NCBI RefSeq assembly: GCF_004337985.1
Contig: NW_021940920.1
Location: 141,004-205,003, forward strand
Reading direction: 5' to 3'
DNA length: 64,000 nucleotides
Origin: Pyricularia pennisetigena
Taxonomy: Eukaryota; Ascomycota; Sordariomycetes; Magnaporthales; Pyriculariaceae
Shown one piece after another: positions 24,648 through 36,600 of this stretch. The notes beneath the pieces are model-generated. The model saw nothing but the letters and a program-made list of their open reading frames with translations. It did not search any database and was not told the origin of the DNA. The translations under genes and the position numbers were made by a program. Every line of letters starts with the position of its first letter. The first letter of the stretch is position 1.

Positions 24648-27600
24648 ATGAACGCTCTCCAGCAAAAGTGCCGCCCCAAGCACCAGGTTCTCGTCCTCAA
24701 ATGCTACCCAAGGACGACAAAAGGGGCCGTTGACGTCAAGCCAAACTCGAGCGAGCTCAGCTATTTGCTGTACTATGCAGCATCGCGCAAATCCAAGTTC
24801 CAGAAAGTCGGCTCGTTTCTCGAGAAGAAGACGGCCAGCGATGTTTGGCGTCTAAGAATTGGGTTCGTCTGAATCTTTTCTGTTCCGTGCTCGTGCAGCG
24901 TCATCGTTCCTCCGCGCAAACAAAAGCAAAAGAAAAAAAAAATTCCCCCAAGAGAGGCACTGCCGCTCCCCGTAACTGCCGGGAGAAGATGCACATCGAC
25001 ACCTCTCATACCTCACGCCCGCTTGTGTCTGTTACCGATTTGAAAACAATTCTGGAGTATCAAGCTAATTGATTAACCGTGAAAATGTAGCAATGTGCAA
25101 GTTACCCTGCAGATCCTCGAAGCCCTCATCGAGAAGAACCCCAAGGATCTACCCTTGTTCGCACCATCAGTCCTCAAGATCCTCGACCTTGTCCTCAAGT
25201 CCAATGACATAACGATGGTCGAGTCTTCAACGCCTACCTTCGAAGCATTCTGCGCGAACCACGATGCATCCTCGCTCTTTGCCGACCAGGCGTATCTTAA
25301 GCAGTATGAGTCTATCGTGCGCCAGTACGCGTCCCTGGCATCGACACGTAGGTCGCCCGGCAAGACACCGCCCAGCAAGCCCGTAGCGATGCGATGGCGC
25401 AATACCGGTCTCGAGGCCATCCGGAGCGTGGCTTCTTCGGATGCTCTCGCGTCGGTTCAGGGTACGCAATACGATATACTCGTTCCGATGATACTGGAAA
25501 ACTTGTGGACGGATAACGAGGAGTTCTTGGAGATTCTTTTGCATCGGGCACATCTCGAAGAGAAAGTAGATACCGACAAGCTGCTGCTTAGGCGGAGGAC
25601 TAGCGTTGCCACGGTGCGTACCGCCGAGGGCGGCAACGAGCCGAACCCCATAGCCCTCGCAGGCTCGGCCATGGACGTCGACAAACTCGCAGAGGAGGAC
25701 ATAGGTGTCCTGGCCATCACCTGCTTGAAGCAGATCTTTGTCGGGCCCAACCGCTCGCAAATACATGCTGCCACCGTTGCGCTGCTCAAGTTTATTGAGG
25801 AGAGGGTCAACCAGGATGAGAATGTGGTTAAGAAGAGCGCAAGGACAGGCCGCGATAGCGGCTGGGCCATCAAGATCTTTGGACTCATCTCTCGATGGGC
25901 ACCGGTGCAGGAGAGGTATGTCATACTGATGACGACAATGGACACGCTGGTCCGCATGCCCCTCTCAGACGAGTCGATGAGGCACCATATTGTCTGGATG
26001 GCCATGATGGGAGCCTTGTTACGGTCGGATGTGAACCTCATTGGGCTGAGCGTAATGGATGTGCTCCTGGCTCTCATGCAACACATGAAGAGGCTGGTTC
26101 AGCTGCCGGGCGATCCCAGTGGCGCAAGCGCCTCGGACATGCTGCTCCCTGGTCAACCGGATCCAAGATCCCCCACCACGATCGCCGCCTCAACGGCTGC
26201 CCAGGCCACGGCTGCGGCTCGCAAGGAGTTGCTTGAACGGATCCAACAGACGATTGGAGATCTGGCGACACACGTATACTATGCCGACCAAATATCAGAT
26301 ATGATCTCTGCCATCCTGCAAAGGCTACGACCGTCTAAATCGAACAGCCCTGACAACACCTCGCCGCAAGCAGAGAAGGTCGATGGCCAAGTCATCCACC
26401 CTGAAGACTCTACTGTCGAGTCTCTTTTCTCCCTGACGGTTGCCAAGGTAGCAGCCCTCAAGGCCATCAAGTCTATCTTGCTCGTGGCCAACCCCCGAAC
26501 TAAGATGGCCGGCAATCTTGGTCTGGCACGGAACAAAGTGTCCATATCGGTATGGGAGGGAACCCAGTGGTTACTTCGCGATCCCGAAGGCCTTGTACGC
26601 AAGGCATACGCAGATGCTCTCATCACTTGGCTCGATAGGGAAACAACTAAGGGAGACCTCAAAGCTGTTGATGAAAGCGCGCCCAACCCTCGCGCGTCCA
26701 TACGCCATACCAGAGATCTGAGCAAGATGGACGTGTCGCCGGCCAGGAGAGCGGCTTCTAGTGCATCCACTCGCAGGGAACCGAAGCCGACACATCTGCA
26801 CTTCCTCAACCTGATTCATGTGGCAATCTATGACAATGCTCTACAGTACGTTGATTACGAAACCGACATAGTTCTATTGCATGTGCTGCTGGCGAAACTC
26901 GTCGACAGGCTTGGCATCAATGCCGTGCGTTACGGCTTGCCCATGATATTCAGGCTGCAGGAGGATATCCAGGAAGTGGATGCTCCTATTGGCAAGGTCC
27001 GGATAGGTTGTCTTGTACATGGGTATCTTTGGGTTTTGACCGAGAAGTTCGACTTTGAAAACACACTTGTCGGCCGGGCCATACACAACGAGATCATCAG
27101 ACGTAGGAGTAAGCACTTTTGGATCGAGGGAGTTCACGTGCCGCCGCCGTTGTTGGAGCTGATCGGCACCCCCGGCATGGTCAAGCCTCAGCCAAAGATG
27201 CCATTCAATCAGATCGAGTCAGAGGCGTTGCTTCCCTTCGACGATCGCTTCGCTCTGATCGATAGTATCTGCACAGGTTACCAGGAGTCTTTTGCGTCAC
27301 CGCCTACTAGTCCTGCGGCCTCGCCTGGCCGTAGCTTCACTTCACCGATTCTCAGCTCGCAGATGAGCAGTGGGCTGTCGCCGAATACCGCGATGGATGA
27401 TGAGCGTGAGGTACCATCCCGGTTCCGGGACCAGATGTACGTGGAGTGGTCGCGTGATATGGTCATTGCCATGGTGCGGGCAGGGAGCAAATCTGCGTCG
27501 CTCAACGGGTCCAAGACCGGGACAACGGGAACCGGTCGCTACGCCAATGCCAAGATGGCTACAAATACCGGATCTCCCATGGCAAGCCAGCAAAATCTCA

Positions 27601-28472
27601 GGCCGTACTCGCAGCCAGTTGGCAAAGACATGCTTGCGCCTCAGAACAACCCCCTGGCAAAATTACGGAAATCAAGCCTCAGAAGCAATGTCACCCCGTC
27701 GCCGGCTAGCAGTGGACCAATTCGCAGCGGCGTCACGTCGGTTGATCAGTTGAAGATGGTACTGTCTGGCCAAATGGCGCCCGCAACGGTGCGGGCTCAA
27801 ACGAGCCATGGGCATGGTGCTGGCGGCCTCGGCGCAGATGATAGCACTGACAGCCTCGTTAGTTACGATATGACGGTTTCGGAGCTGTCTTTTAACGCGG
27901 GAAGCACCGCCAACCCTCCTCCATCACACCCTGCTCCGAGACCCCCCTCTCGATCCAGGTCGCAATCACGAGAGCGGAGAGCGGCTAGTCGTGGTGGCGC
28001 AGAGTCTCCGGGGGGTTTGGAGCAGCTCAATCGCTCAAACAGTTTCGGGAAAAGTAATGGTAATGGCCGCGCCGTGGAGGACGCCCGGCACGATAGAAAA
28101 GATGACAACGGGGTGCCACCCGTCCCTCCTCTGCCGTCCGGGGTAAGCAGTCCAGCCCTGCCGCCGTCCCGTGATGGAAAATCGCCGCCGCCTCGATCAC
28201 CCGCTACCCAGGCACCATTTCTGCCTCCCGTCAGCCTAGAGTCTAGCGCCATCCGACCGGCAAAGACGCGCAGTCTCAAGAGCCGTGGCAGGAACAGCAG
28301 GAGCGGAAGTATCCCGTCCGCACCCGCTCCGCACGCCATGAGGCCCGCAACGTCTGCAGGCCATGGCGGGGTTGGGGGCGATACTGCGTTCGATCTGGAC
28401 GCCCTTTTACTGGGAATTGATACCAAGGATATGCAAGGCACGTTGGGGAACGTGACAAGACCGGTCTACTAG
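24648..28472 (+). CDS. EFR3: Efr3-like plasma-membrane scaffold for PI4-kinase
   Basis: Two exons, 24648-24862 and 25091-28472, give 1198 residues. The N-terminus (MNALQQKCRPKHQVLVLKCY) with a basic surface and the following ELSYLLYYAASR segment are typical of fungal Efr3. The next 700-800 residues are HEAT/armadillo-like helices (for example NVQVTLQILEALIEKN and SVLKILDLVLKSNDITMVES). The last 350 residues are Ser/Pro/Arg-rich and look disordered. They end in a short conserved-looking FDLDALLLGIDTKD motif. Efr3 sits on the inner plasma membrane and, with Ypp1/TTC7, anchors the Stt4 PI4-kinase that makes PI4P. The length fits the family. The intron donor is the unusual GTTCGT. It is supported because joining there gives an in-frame LRIGNVQVTLQ, which reads as family sequence. 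Confidence 0.9.
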
Positions 28473-29353
28473 GTGAACGATGGACACGATCTACGTTAGA
28501 AGTCACCTAAGTCGATCTGGGGTGAGGCTGGTCAAGTCTATCACATTTTGCTGGCTCAGCTATCATTGTGGGCGAAGAAAAGATATTGGTCTGTGAGCGA
28601 TAATGCGTAACAATTGTGTATTTTTATTTGGCGGGCTCGGATTCTCTTGATTTCTTTTGTTTTATTAGATTAAACATACAGCGGGACATGCTTCGTTCGA
28701 GACATGCCTGCCCAATTAGCGGGGGAGGTTGTTTTTCCTTGTTTGCTTGTCTTTCTCCTTGCAAGACGAATACTTACTTCACATGGGGGAGTTGAAAGTG
28801 GTTTAATAGGGTGAAAACTTGCGAGGAAACTCATTTTGTACAGTTTCTCTCCGCCCTAAGGCGCGGCGCCGCTTGCTTGCGTCTATCATTTCGTTTGTCA
28901 TGGGTTTTTTTTTTTTCCCCGACTCCTCATTCTATAGAACTTGCGGATGAGACCATTGTATCCTTAGGCGGACCGGCTTCAATTTAGCGAGGATCTTGAG
29001 CTTTTTTTTTTTCTCGGTCAAGTACCGAATAATTACCTATGTGACTTTTGTACCAAAGCCCGCTACTCGGGGCGAAATCTGGAGTTGGTGAGGTGCAGCC
29101 AATCGGAAGATTTTTAGGGGTCCAATCCAGTGGAGCGATTGGAGCAGTTTTGCTGCGTGACGGGTACAATACCTGGACAGTAGCTTGCAACCTGCTAAAT
29201 TAGCTAGGTTCCCTGCGAAACAACTTCAAAATTTCATCACTTTATCGAATTTGGCCTTGCTCCGGATAGCCCATTTCACCATACCACACACGTGCACTCT
29301 GCAGTGCTCAACGGGCGGTGCTATTGAGCGAGGTCAGCAAAAAAAAAAAAAAA
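28473..29353. other. Intergenic up to the assembly gap
   Basis: About 880 bases holding the Efr3 3' untranslated region and probably the upstream region of ATP12. T runs occur near 28907-28917 and 29002-29012, and an A run of about 13-14 abuts the gap. No coding frame is supported. Confidence 0.5.
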
Positions 29354-29927
29354 NNNNNNNNNNNNNNNNNNNNNNNNNNNNNNNNNNNNNNNNNNNNNNN
29401 NNNNNNNNNNNNNNNNNNNNNNNNNNNNNNNNNNNNNNNNNNNNNNNNNNNNNNNNNNNNNNNNNNNNNNNNNNNNNNNNNNNNNNNNNNNNNNNNNNNN
29501 NNNNNNNNNNNNNNNNNNNNNNNNNNNNNNNNNNNNNNNNNNNNNNNNNNNNNNNNNNNNNNNNNNNNNNNNNNNNNNNNNNNNNNNNNNNNNNNNNNNN
29601 NNNNNNNNNNNNNNNNNNNNNNNNNNNNNNNNNNNNNNNNNNNNNNNNNNNNNNNNNNNNNNNNNNNNNNNNNNNNNNNNNNNNNNNNNNNNNNNNNNNN
29701 NNNNNNNNNNNNNNNNNNNNNNNNNNNNNNNNNNNNNNNNNNNNNNNNNNNNNNNNNNNNNNNNNNNNNNNNNNNNNNNNNNNNNNNNNNNNNNNNNNNN
29801 NNNNNNNNNNNNNNNNNNNNNNNNNNNNNNNNNNNNNNNNNNNNNNNNNNNNNNNNNNNNNNNNNNNNNNNNNNNNNNNNNNNNNNNNNNNNNNNNNNNN
29901 NNNNNNNNNNNNNNNNNNNNNNNNNNN
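29354..29927. other. Assembly gap of 574 N
   Basis: Unknown bases, flanked on the left by a poly-A run and on the right by tttatacaaaag. The true length is uncertain. The first exon or exons of ATP12 (mitochondrial presequence and N-terminal domain) should lie here. Confidence 0.98.
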
Positions 29928-29978
29928 TTTATACAAAAGTGAACACGAAACGCTGACTTGGGATGTTTGCGAGCACAG

Positions 29979-30739
29979 GCGCATACGAAGTCCATCTTGA
30001 CACGCGAGGACTACGACACCCGACCACCAAGGAAATCATCCGCATACCCCTTTCCAAGCCGCAGCTGGCATACGCACTGGCACTCGAGTGGGACCAGCTG
30101 GAGAGCGCACAGCAGGCGACCAAGCAGCACCTGATCCCGCTGACGAGCCTGGTATGTCGCGCGATCGACCTTGCGGCCGACGACGCCGCGGATGGCTCGA
30201 TACGCACCTCGATCGTCGACACGGTGCTCAGATACCTCGACACGGACACGCTGCTGTGTTGGGCTCCTGCGGGCGGCGACGAGGCCGCCGACGGGCGCAC
30301 ACTCCGCCAGGCGCAGGAGGACGCGGCCAGACCCATCATCGCCCACCTCCAGGCCAAGGTCTGGCCAGGCGTCAAGATCGAGCCGGCCCTGGACGACGGC
30401 GGCCTCCTGCCCAAGCCGCAGGCGCCCGGCGTGCGAGATGTCATCCGCGGCTGGCTGCTGGGCCTGAGCAGCTGGGACCTCGCGGGCGTGGAGAGGGCCA
30501 CGCTGGCGGGCAAGGGCCTCCTTGCGGCCACGCGGTTAGTGTGCGAGTGGAGCCCCGCGCTGCAGGCTGAGGACGGTGCGGCTGCCCCCGCGTTTGGGGT
30601 CGAGGAGGCCGCGCAGGCCGTCAGCGTCGAGGTCAACTGGCAGACCAATGTGTGGGGCGAGGTCGAGGACACACACGATGTCGAGAAGGAGGACGTGAGG
30701 AGGCAGTTTGGCAGCGTGGTGCTGTTGGTCTCTGGTTAG
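29979..30739 (+). CDS. ATP12: Atp12, mitochondrial F1-ATPase assembly chaperone (5' truncated by gap)
   Basis: This is the C-terminal exon, about 253 residues, beginning at a cag acceptor (29976-29978). The exon starts with the last two bases of a split Gly codon. The family signature is clear: AYEVHLDTRGLRHPTTKEII, then LSKPQLAYALALEWDQL, and later VSVEVNWQTNVWGEVEDTHD. Atp12 binds free F1 alpha subunits in the mitochondrial matrix before they join beta to form the hexamer. The full fungal protein is about 120-150 residues longer at its N-terminus. That part, with the presequence, must be in the preceding N gap, which is large enough for it. An ATG at 29963 is in frame but lies within the predicted intron end, so I do not take it as the start. 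Confidence 0.88.
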
Positions 30740-31199
30740 ACGGGCGTGTGGAGGCGGCGTATATTTGATGTCGGGGAGGCGGCGTGGCATTGTCCGAGTC
30801 TCCGACATGGAGCTCGGTCTGACACGAGGGCTGGTGACAGCCAGGAGGATGGCCCCTCGGGATATAATCAGGCGGCCTCGGCCGCCATGATTGGGGCGTG
30901 AGGCGGACAGAGGAGTGCGGGTGAGACCACTACCAACACATGGATGGTTTGTTTCGACGATGATAGCTGGGAGTGAGTTGGGGTGGCACATCTAAAGCAG
31001 TGTGTCCTCATGTATATTGTCACCAAAGCTATAGAGTAGAGTATATGTGGAATTGTAAGATTGGTGTATTATTACTTTGTCAGGGTTGTCAATCGACATG
31101 GAGGTTTTGGGTATATAGTTACGATTCTTGCATGTTTACGGAGCTCCATTCGGGTATGTTGTTTGTCCAAGGTGCTGTCCAGACTTATTTCTTTGGGGT

Positions 31200-31231
<32 letters not shown>

Positions 31232-31376
31232 CTTTTTTTCTTTCTTTGCAGGATTGTGATAGCCGTCAATCTATTAGTTGGGCGGCCCAAGACTCTTTCC
31301 CCTTGTCTCAACTTCGAAAGCATATTGCATATTGCGCGAGGTAATTACCAAAGGCATGTCAAAAGTACCTGCAGTA
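30740..31376. other. Intergenic between ATP12 and the retrotransposon
   Basis: About 640 bases containing the ATP12 3' untranslated region and a 30-base T run at about 31202-31231, with more T-rich sequence after it. No gene was recognised. Confidence 0.55.
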
Positions 31377-31381
31377 AATAC
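31377..31381. repeat. Target-site duplication, left copy (AATAC)
   Basis: AATAC immediately precedes the left LTR and is repeated immediately after the right LTR. Five base pairs is the usual duplication length for Ty1/copia integration. Confidence 0.85.
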
Positions 31382-31547
31382 TGACGCACACGAACGTACA
31401 CGTGCAGCCTGCATGAGTGGTAGGAGAGCCATGTATTCAGGTAGGGTGCGCTATCTAGGCTAACGAGCGTGGCAGCGCTTTTATGGTATGCACAGCGCTG
31501 ACTAAGCTCATCTGGTCATGTGATGCCAAGATTTATTTACTGCAACA
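31382..31547 (-). repeat. Left long terminal repeat (3' LTR of the element)
   Basis: 166 bp. Read on the minus strand it begins TGTTGCAG and ends GCGTCA, so it has the TG...CA termini. It differs from the right LTR at 10 positions by eye. All are transitions: 3 look derived in this copy and 7 in the other. It is near 50% GC, unlike the AT-rich body. Confidence 0.92.
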
Positions 31548-31557
31548 CACCCCCCAG
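31548..31557 (-). promoter_or_regulatory. Polypurine tract for plus-strand priming
   Basis: On the minus strand CTGGGGGGTG directly abuts the TGTTG start of the 3' LTR. A G-run touching the LTR is the standard position for a polypurine tract. The tract appears intact. Confidence 0.75.
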
Positions 31558-32369
31558 TTAACTTTGCGTAAATAAGCAAAATTAACTGTTTATATAACTA
31601 TATATAATTTTTACGGCCAATATTTGTATATATTTATTTACGTAAATAAAGGAAATTTATAATATTAATAAGCGGTAACGGTGCAACGCGCGCCGCAAAC
31701 GGGTTTTGCCAGCTTTTAGCGTTTTTTATTGTATTTAGCGCAGGCGGTAAACCCTTTTTAATAGCGACGAATCCGTAATATTATGCCCCTTATTGTGTTA
31801 ATAGCGATAATAATTTATAATAAAATTAGTAAACGCACGGCGAATATATATTTCGTTCGCTTTTTTAAATCCGAATTTTAATTTTAATTTTTATTTTATA
31901 CCCAAATACCCAATTCGTAAATGGTCGCCTGCGCCCTATATTTTACGTTTAACGATTTGCGCGCCTGTTAACGCCGATATTAATATTAGCAATAATAGCA
32001 ATAATAACAAAAATAGGTTTTTTTTCGTTTGTTTAACGGGTTGCGTTATACGCAAACCGTTTTATGCGCTAAATACCGGTTGGGCGTTGGTTAACGGGTA
32101 TAATATAATATTTTCATTTATTCCCATTAACGGGAGTCGGTTTGGTCGCGCCGAAAGGCGCGTATAATTGTAAATTTTTACCTGCGTTTTAGCGAATTTC
32201 CGAACGTACGATTTTATTAACGCGTTCCCTATATACGTATAAACGAATTAACGTAACCGAGGCGTTGCAATTGCAGCGCGTTTTTCAGTTTTTCCAACGG
32301 GAAGTTAAAAATTAACGGGTATAATTTATATTATAACCGGTTTTATAATATTAAATTAACGGTAAAATA

Positions 32370-33605
32370 TAGGTTTTTTTTACCGTCGTTACCGGCGCCG
32401 TTTTTATTTTTGCGGCTACCGATATAACCCCCGCCGTTATCCCCGCCGAAACGGTAATTTCCGAAACGCAAACCGAGGAAATTATTACCGAAGTATTAAT
32501 GGTCGGGGGTCTTACCGACCCAGCGCCCGTTTTTACCGCGTTTTTTACCGTTCCCGCTCCTACTGCTACCGAATCCGCCCCCGCGCCTGCCTAAGCCGCC
32601 GCCCTTAAAACCGTTTCCGGGCGTATTAAAGGCGCGCGCGGCGCTAAAAACCCCGTAAATTATTTTTAAACCGTATTTAGGAGCGTGGGGTAATATTAAC
32701 CATATATATAAAGGCCGAAGGGTATACGGAGGAAAAGGAGGGAGGAAACCGAGGAGGAGGAGGAAAATAAAAAAAAGGAGGATAACGACGACCGCCCCGT
32801 CCGTTTCGTAAATATTTCCCCTGTTTTAAAACGTTTATTTATAAATAGCGTAAATTAACGTACGTGGTATAATCGCGTCGTTTTCGCCCCCGTTATATAC
32901 GTCCAAACGATTTTATAAATCGCCCGGTGTTATGTTTCGGGTGTACGAAAACGTATTTGTCCGGAATTGCGACCGGTTTATGCGTTAATTAGCCCGGCGT
33001 GCGTTCCCGTATTCGGGGAGCGCGTTTACCGCGTTATTAAAATTGCCGAAATGGGTATACCTGCTTTTTTTTCCCAATTGGGGGATTTTTTAAACGCGCC
33101 GCGCGCAATTTGGGCCGGGCGTTTTTTATATCGCCGCGTACCCCCGTTAAAAAGGTCCAATTCCTTCGGAACGTAATTACGTATTATTTCCGGGATTGGA
33201 CCGAATCCTAAATAAAGGAATTGGCAATTTTTTAAACGAAAAATATTCCTGCGCCAAAACCCGTAAAAGGGGTTTTTGGTATTTTTTCTGCGCCGTAAGG
33301 CGCAGGGGAGGCGTTATTTCGTGGTGCTTAAATGGGATCGGGGTTAATTATTATGGGTGGCGTACCGGCGGTGGTAAATGCGATTTTTAATGGTTAACCT
33401 ATTACGGGTATTTATTTTATATTATTTCCTGGCGGCGCTGGCGCCGGCTATTAAGCTTTTTTATGGGTGGGTTTCGGCCTTAAATATTCGTTATTTTATG
33501 TATTCGTTACCTTTTGTCGTCGTTTTTTTTTTTTTTTTTTTTGGTAGGTTTAACACGCGTTATTTAATGCTGTACTTTTTACCGTATTTCCGAATTCCTT
33601 TTTAG
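32370..33605 (+). pseudogene. Decayed antisense open frame inside the copia element, unknown product
   Basis: One plus-strand frame (codons starting at positions divisible by 3) reads as protein from about 32370 to 33176, and less clearly to a TAG at 33603. In order it shows an Ala/Thr/Pro/Glu-rich stretch, a Lys/Arg/Glu-rich block (REETEEEEENKKKEDNDDR), and a segment with spaced cysteines and hydrophobic helices (PVYALISPACVPVFGERVYR, then IAEMGIPAFFSQLGDFLNAP). All its internal stops are TAA or TAG, as RIP makes from CAA, CAG or TGG. From about 33196 a neighbouring frame may take over, implying a frameshift. It ends about 6 bases from the pol stop on the other strand. I do not recognise the family, and coding status is inferred from composition only. 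Confidence 0.45.
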
Positions 33606-33611
33606 ATTTTG

Positions 33612-36600
33612 CTAAGCGTTATAAAGGTTTAAAAATGCTTTAAAATGCTCGAATTTGGGGATTAATAACGATTTAGTAAATCCGTTTGCAAATATAAATT
33701 TTATTTCCAGGTAAATAACGTGGAAATTTTTTTTAGCGTATTCCTGTTTAAATTATATATTTTATATATTTATATAGCGCAGGTTAGTGTTAATACGAAA
33801 ATTTTTATTAACGATTAGGCGAATCGTTTGTTTATTATCGCAATATAAATTCCAGGGTTAGTTTAAATTTAACTGTATTTTTTTAAAAATCCGTTTTAAG
33901 GCCATAGTTTTTTTGGCCGCCTTCGATAGTGCGTGTAATTTTATTTTTATTGTAAACGTTATTACCGTGGTTTACCTTACCGCCCTCCAGTTAATAGCTC
34001 CTCCGAATAGCATTATTACGTATTTTTTTAAAAACCTCCTCGTATTTAGATCGTCGCCGAAGGATGCGTTATTTGCGAGTACAAAATGCTGATTTCGGTC
34101 GCTTATTCCGTATTTAATTCCTAAAAACCTCGTACTGTATAAATAAAATAATATTTTTTTGGTTAAACGTTTGTAAAAAGGATTAGGATTGGTAAAAAAT
34201 TTAAAAAATATTAATACTGCGTGCGCAACGTCCGGTTTAAATATAATTGCGGTATATAAAATAAACCCTACCATTTCCTGGTAAATTTTAACCTCGTTTG
34301 GAGTTGCGATCCCTTCGTATTTTGTTATAAAACCTTTTAATAATGGCGTTAGCGGGTATTTTAAGTTTTTTATAAATTTAAAACGCATAGCGATTTTTTC
34401 GATATATAAATCGTGCAATAAAATCGCTATGCGTCGTTTTTTATTTCGCAATACGCGTATCCCAAAAAACCAGGAGAATTGCCCCTCCCGTAATTCGTAT
34501 TTAGCCTTTAGGCCGTCGATAACCGTTTTACCGTTTTTGGCGTGTTTTTCGGTATATAACACGATTATATTATTTACGAAAAAAATTACGATAACCTTAT
34601 TTTGTATAAATACGCATATATATGGTTTATTATTAATTGGTTTAAATCCCAAACTTTGTAGCGTTTTTAAAAATTTTTCGTACCAAAATTTGGGTAATTC
34701 CCTTATACCGTAAAACGTTTTTCGTAATTTAAGCACAGTATTTTTTTTCTTAAACCCTTTTAATACGGTGCAAAACATTGGTTTATTTATATTGAGCGTT
34801 GCGTTGAGGAAAGCGTTGCTTATATCGATTTAAATTATTTCGAAGTCGAAATACGCCATTAGGGCTAATACTAACCTGAAATTACGTGCTATTAATATCG
34901 CCGCGTAAATATTTTCAAACGTGTTAAGCGTTTATTAATTACCCCTTATTACGAACCGTATTTTGTAACGCTCGAGGTAACCGTTTTTGTCGAATTTATA
35001 CGTAAATATTTATATAAGCGGTACGGGTTTTATAATGCAGTTCGACCGAGGGGTTATTTCCTATATTTTTTTTTTTTCGAAACTTATTTATTCCGTTTTC
35101 GCTGCTTTAAAAAACTGCTTTTTATCCGGGTGCGTTATAAGCTTTTTCCAGGCTTTAGGCGCAAACACAAGGTCGTTTTTATGCGGTTTAACCTTTTTAT
35201 CCGGTTTTTTTTATTGTATTACCGCCGCGATAATTTCGTACAATATTTTATAGTTATAATTACCGCTTTTTAACGTATTTTATTAATTAGGTAGGAACGT
35301 TAATAAAAACGTTAACTATAATTGAAAACCTGGAACGAATATCCGGTTTTCGGTATATATTTGTTTTAAATAAATATTATTATTTCCGTATACCACGTTT
35401 TTTCCCTTTGGGATAATCGCGTTTACAAAATTCGTATTATTGCTACTGCCCCCGCGTTTTCCACGGGTTATATTTCCTTTACCGCGTTAACGTTATCCCT
35501 TCGTATTTATTTCCAAAATTTTTATAATGGGTCGGGGCGTTTTCGAGGAGCGTTTAAATTTTATTGTACGCGTTTAAACGCTAGTTTGGGGTGCCGGCGC
35601 GGGCGTATTATTTAAAGGTTATACGGATATAACGGTAATATTCGTCGGATTCGGTGGTTCGGATTGCGGTTCCGGTGTATTACCCCCGACGAAAAAACGG
35701 TTAAACGTAAGGTATTCCCGCGCCGATTCGTTATTAATAACGATTAATCCCACCGTTCGGGTGTTTTTTACCAATTTCGGCGCACCCGGTTCCTTTACAG
35801 GGTCCGTGGGCGTACGCGGTGGAAATCCGTTATTATTTAGTGTACGTATACCGAATACGTAATTTTTTCCCGTTTTGGGCGTTATTATATTATCCTCCAA
35901 AATTTTTAAATACGTTAGTGTTACCAACGTATATTTTACTGGTTCGTTAACCATTTATATCCTAAACGGTTCCGGTTGGTTAACCGTTTTACCTGGGATC
36001 GGTCCGCCCAAATTTTCAAAAATGTCGTTTTTTGCGATTTGCTCGCGGAAATGCATATTGCGGTGCTCCGTAGGTATTTCCGCGCTCCGTTTTTATAATA
36101 TTGGTATATTATTTAACCCCTAATTAAAAATAGGAACGCCTGGATTAGGTGCGAATAATAATTTATTTCGTAATAAATCCAATCGTTCGACTATTCCGTC
36201 CCCCGAAAATTCCAATATTAGTTCGTGGATCCGGTTTATTAAAAATTCGTATTTGTTATTAAATTTACCGGTTTTTATTTTTTTTTTTTCTGGTCCCTGG
36301 TAAAAACGTGTTTCGTCGAATCGGACGTTGCGTAAAGTAATAACCCTGTCGAAAAAGGGCACCTAAATATGGTATATTTTAAAGGATTTATATCCAATTA
36401 GGTATCCCACGTGCGTTTTAGGGTTCGTTTTAAATATTACCCTGTTTTTTAATTTCGTTTTTACCGGGTTTAATACGTAGGTTTTACACCCGTATACGTA
36501 CATACCAAACCAATTTGGGCGCAGGTTTTTATTTAATGCAATAAATAGTGCAAATATATACTATTTAAAAAACCCCTTAAATTATGCTAATAGGATTTCG

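Noticed and set aside
29963..29978. ATG used as ATP12 start
   Set aside because: It lies directly before a good cag acceptor, would remove the mitochondrial presequence, and the family sequence begins only after the acceptor.
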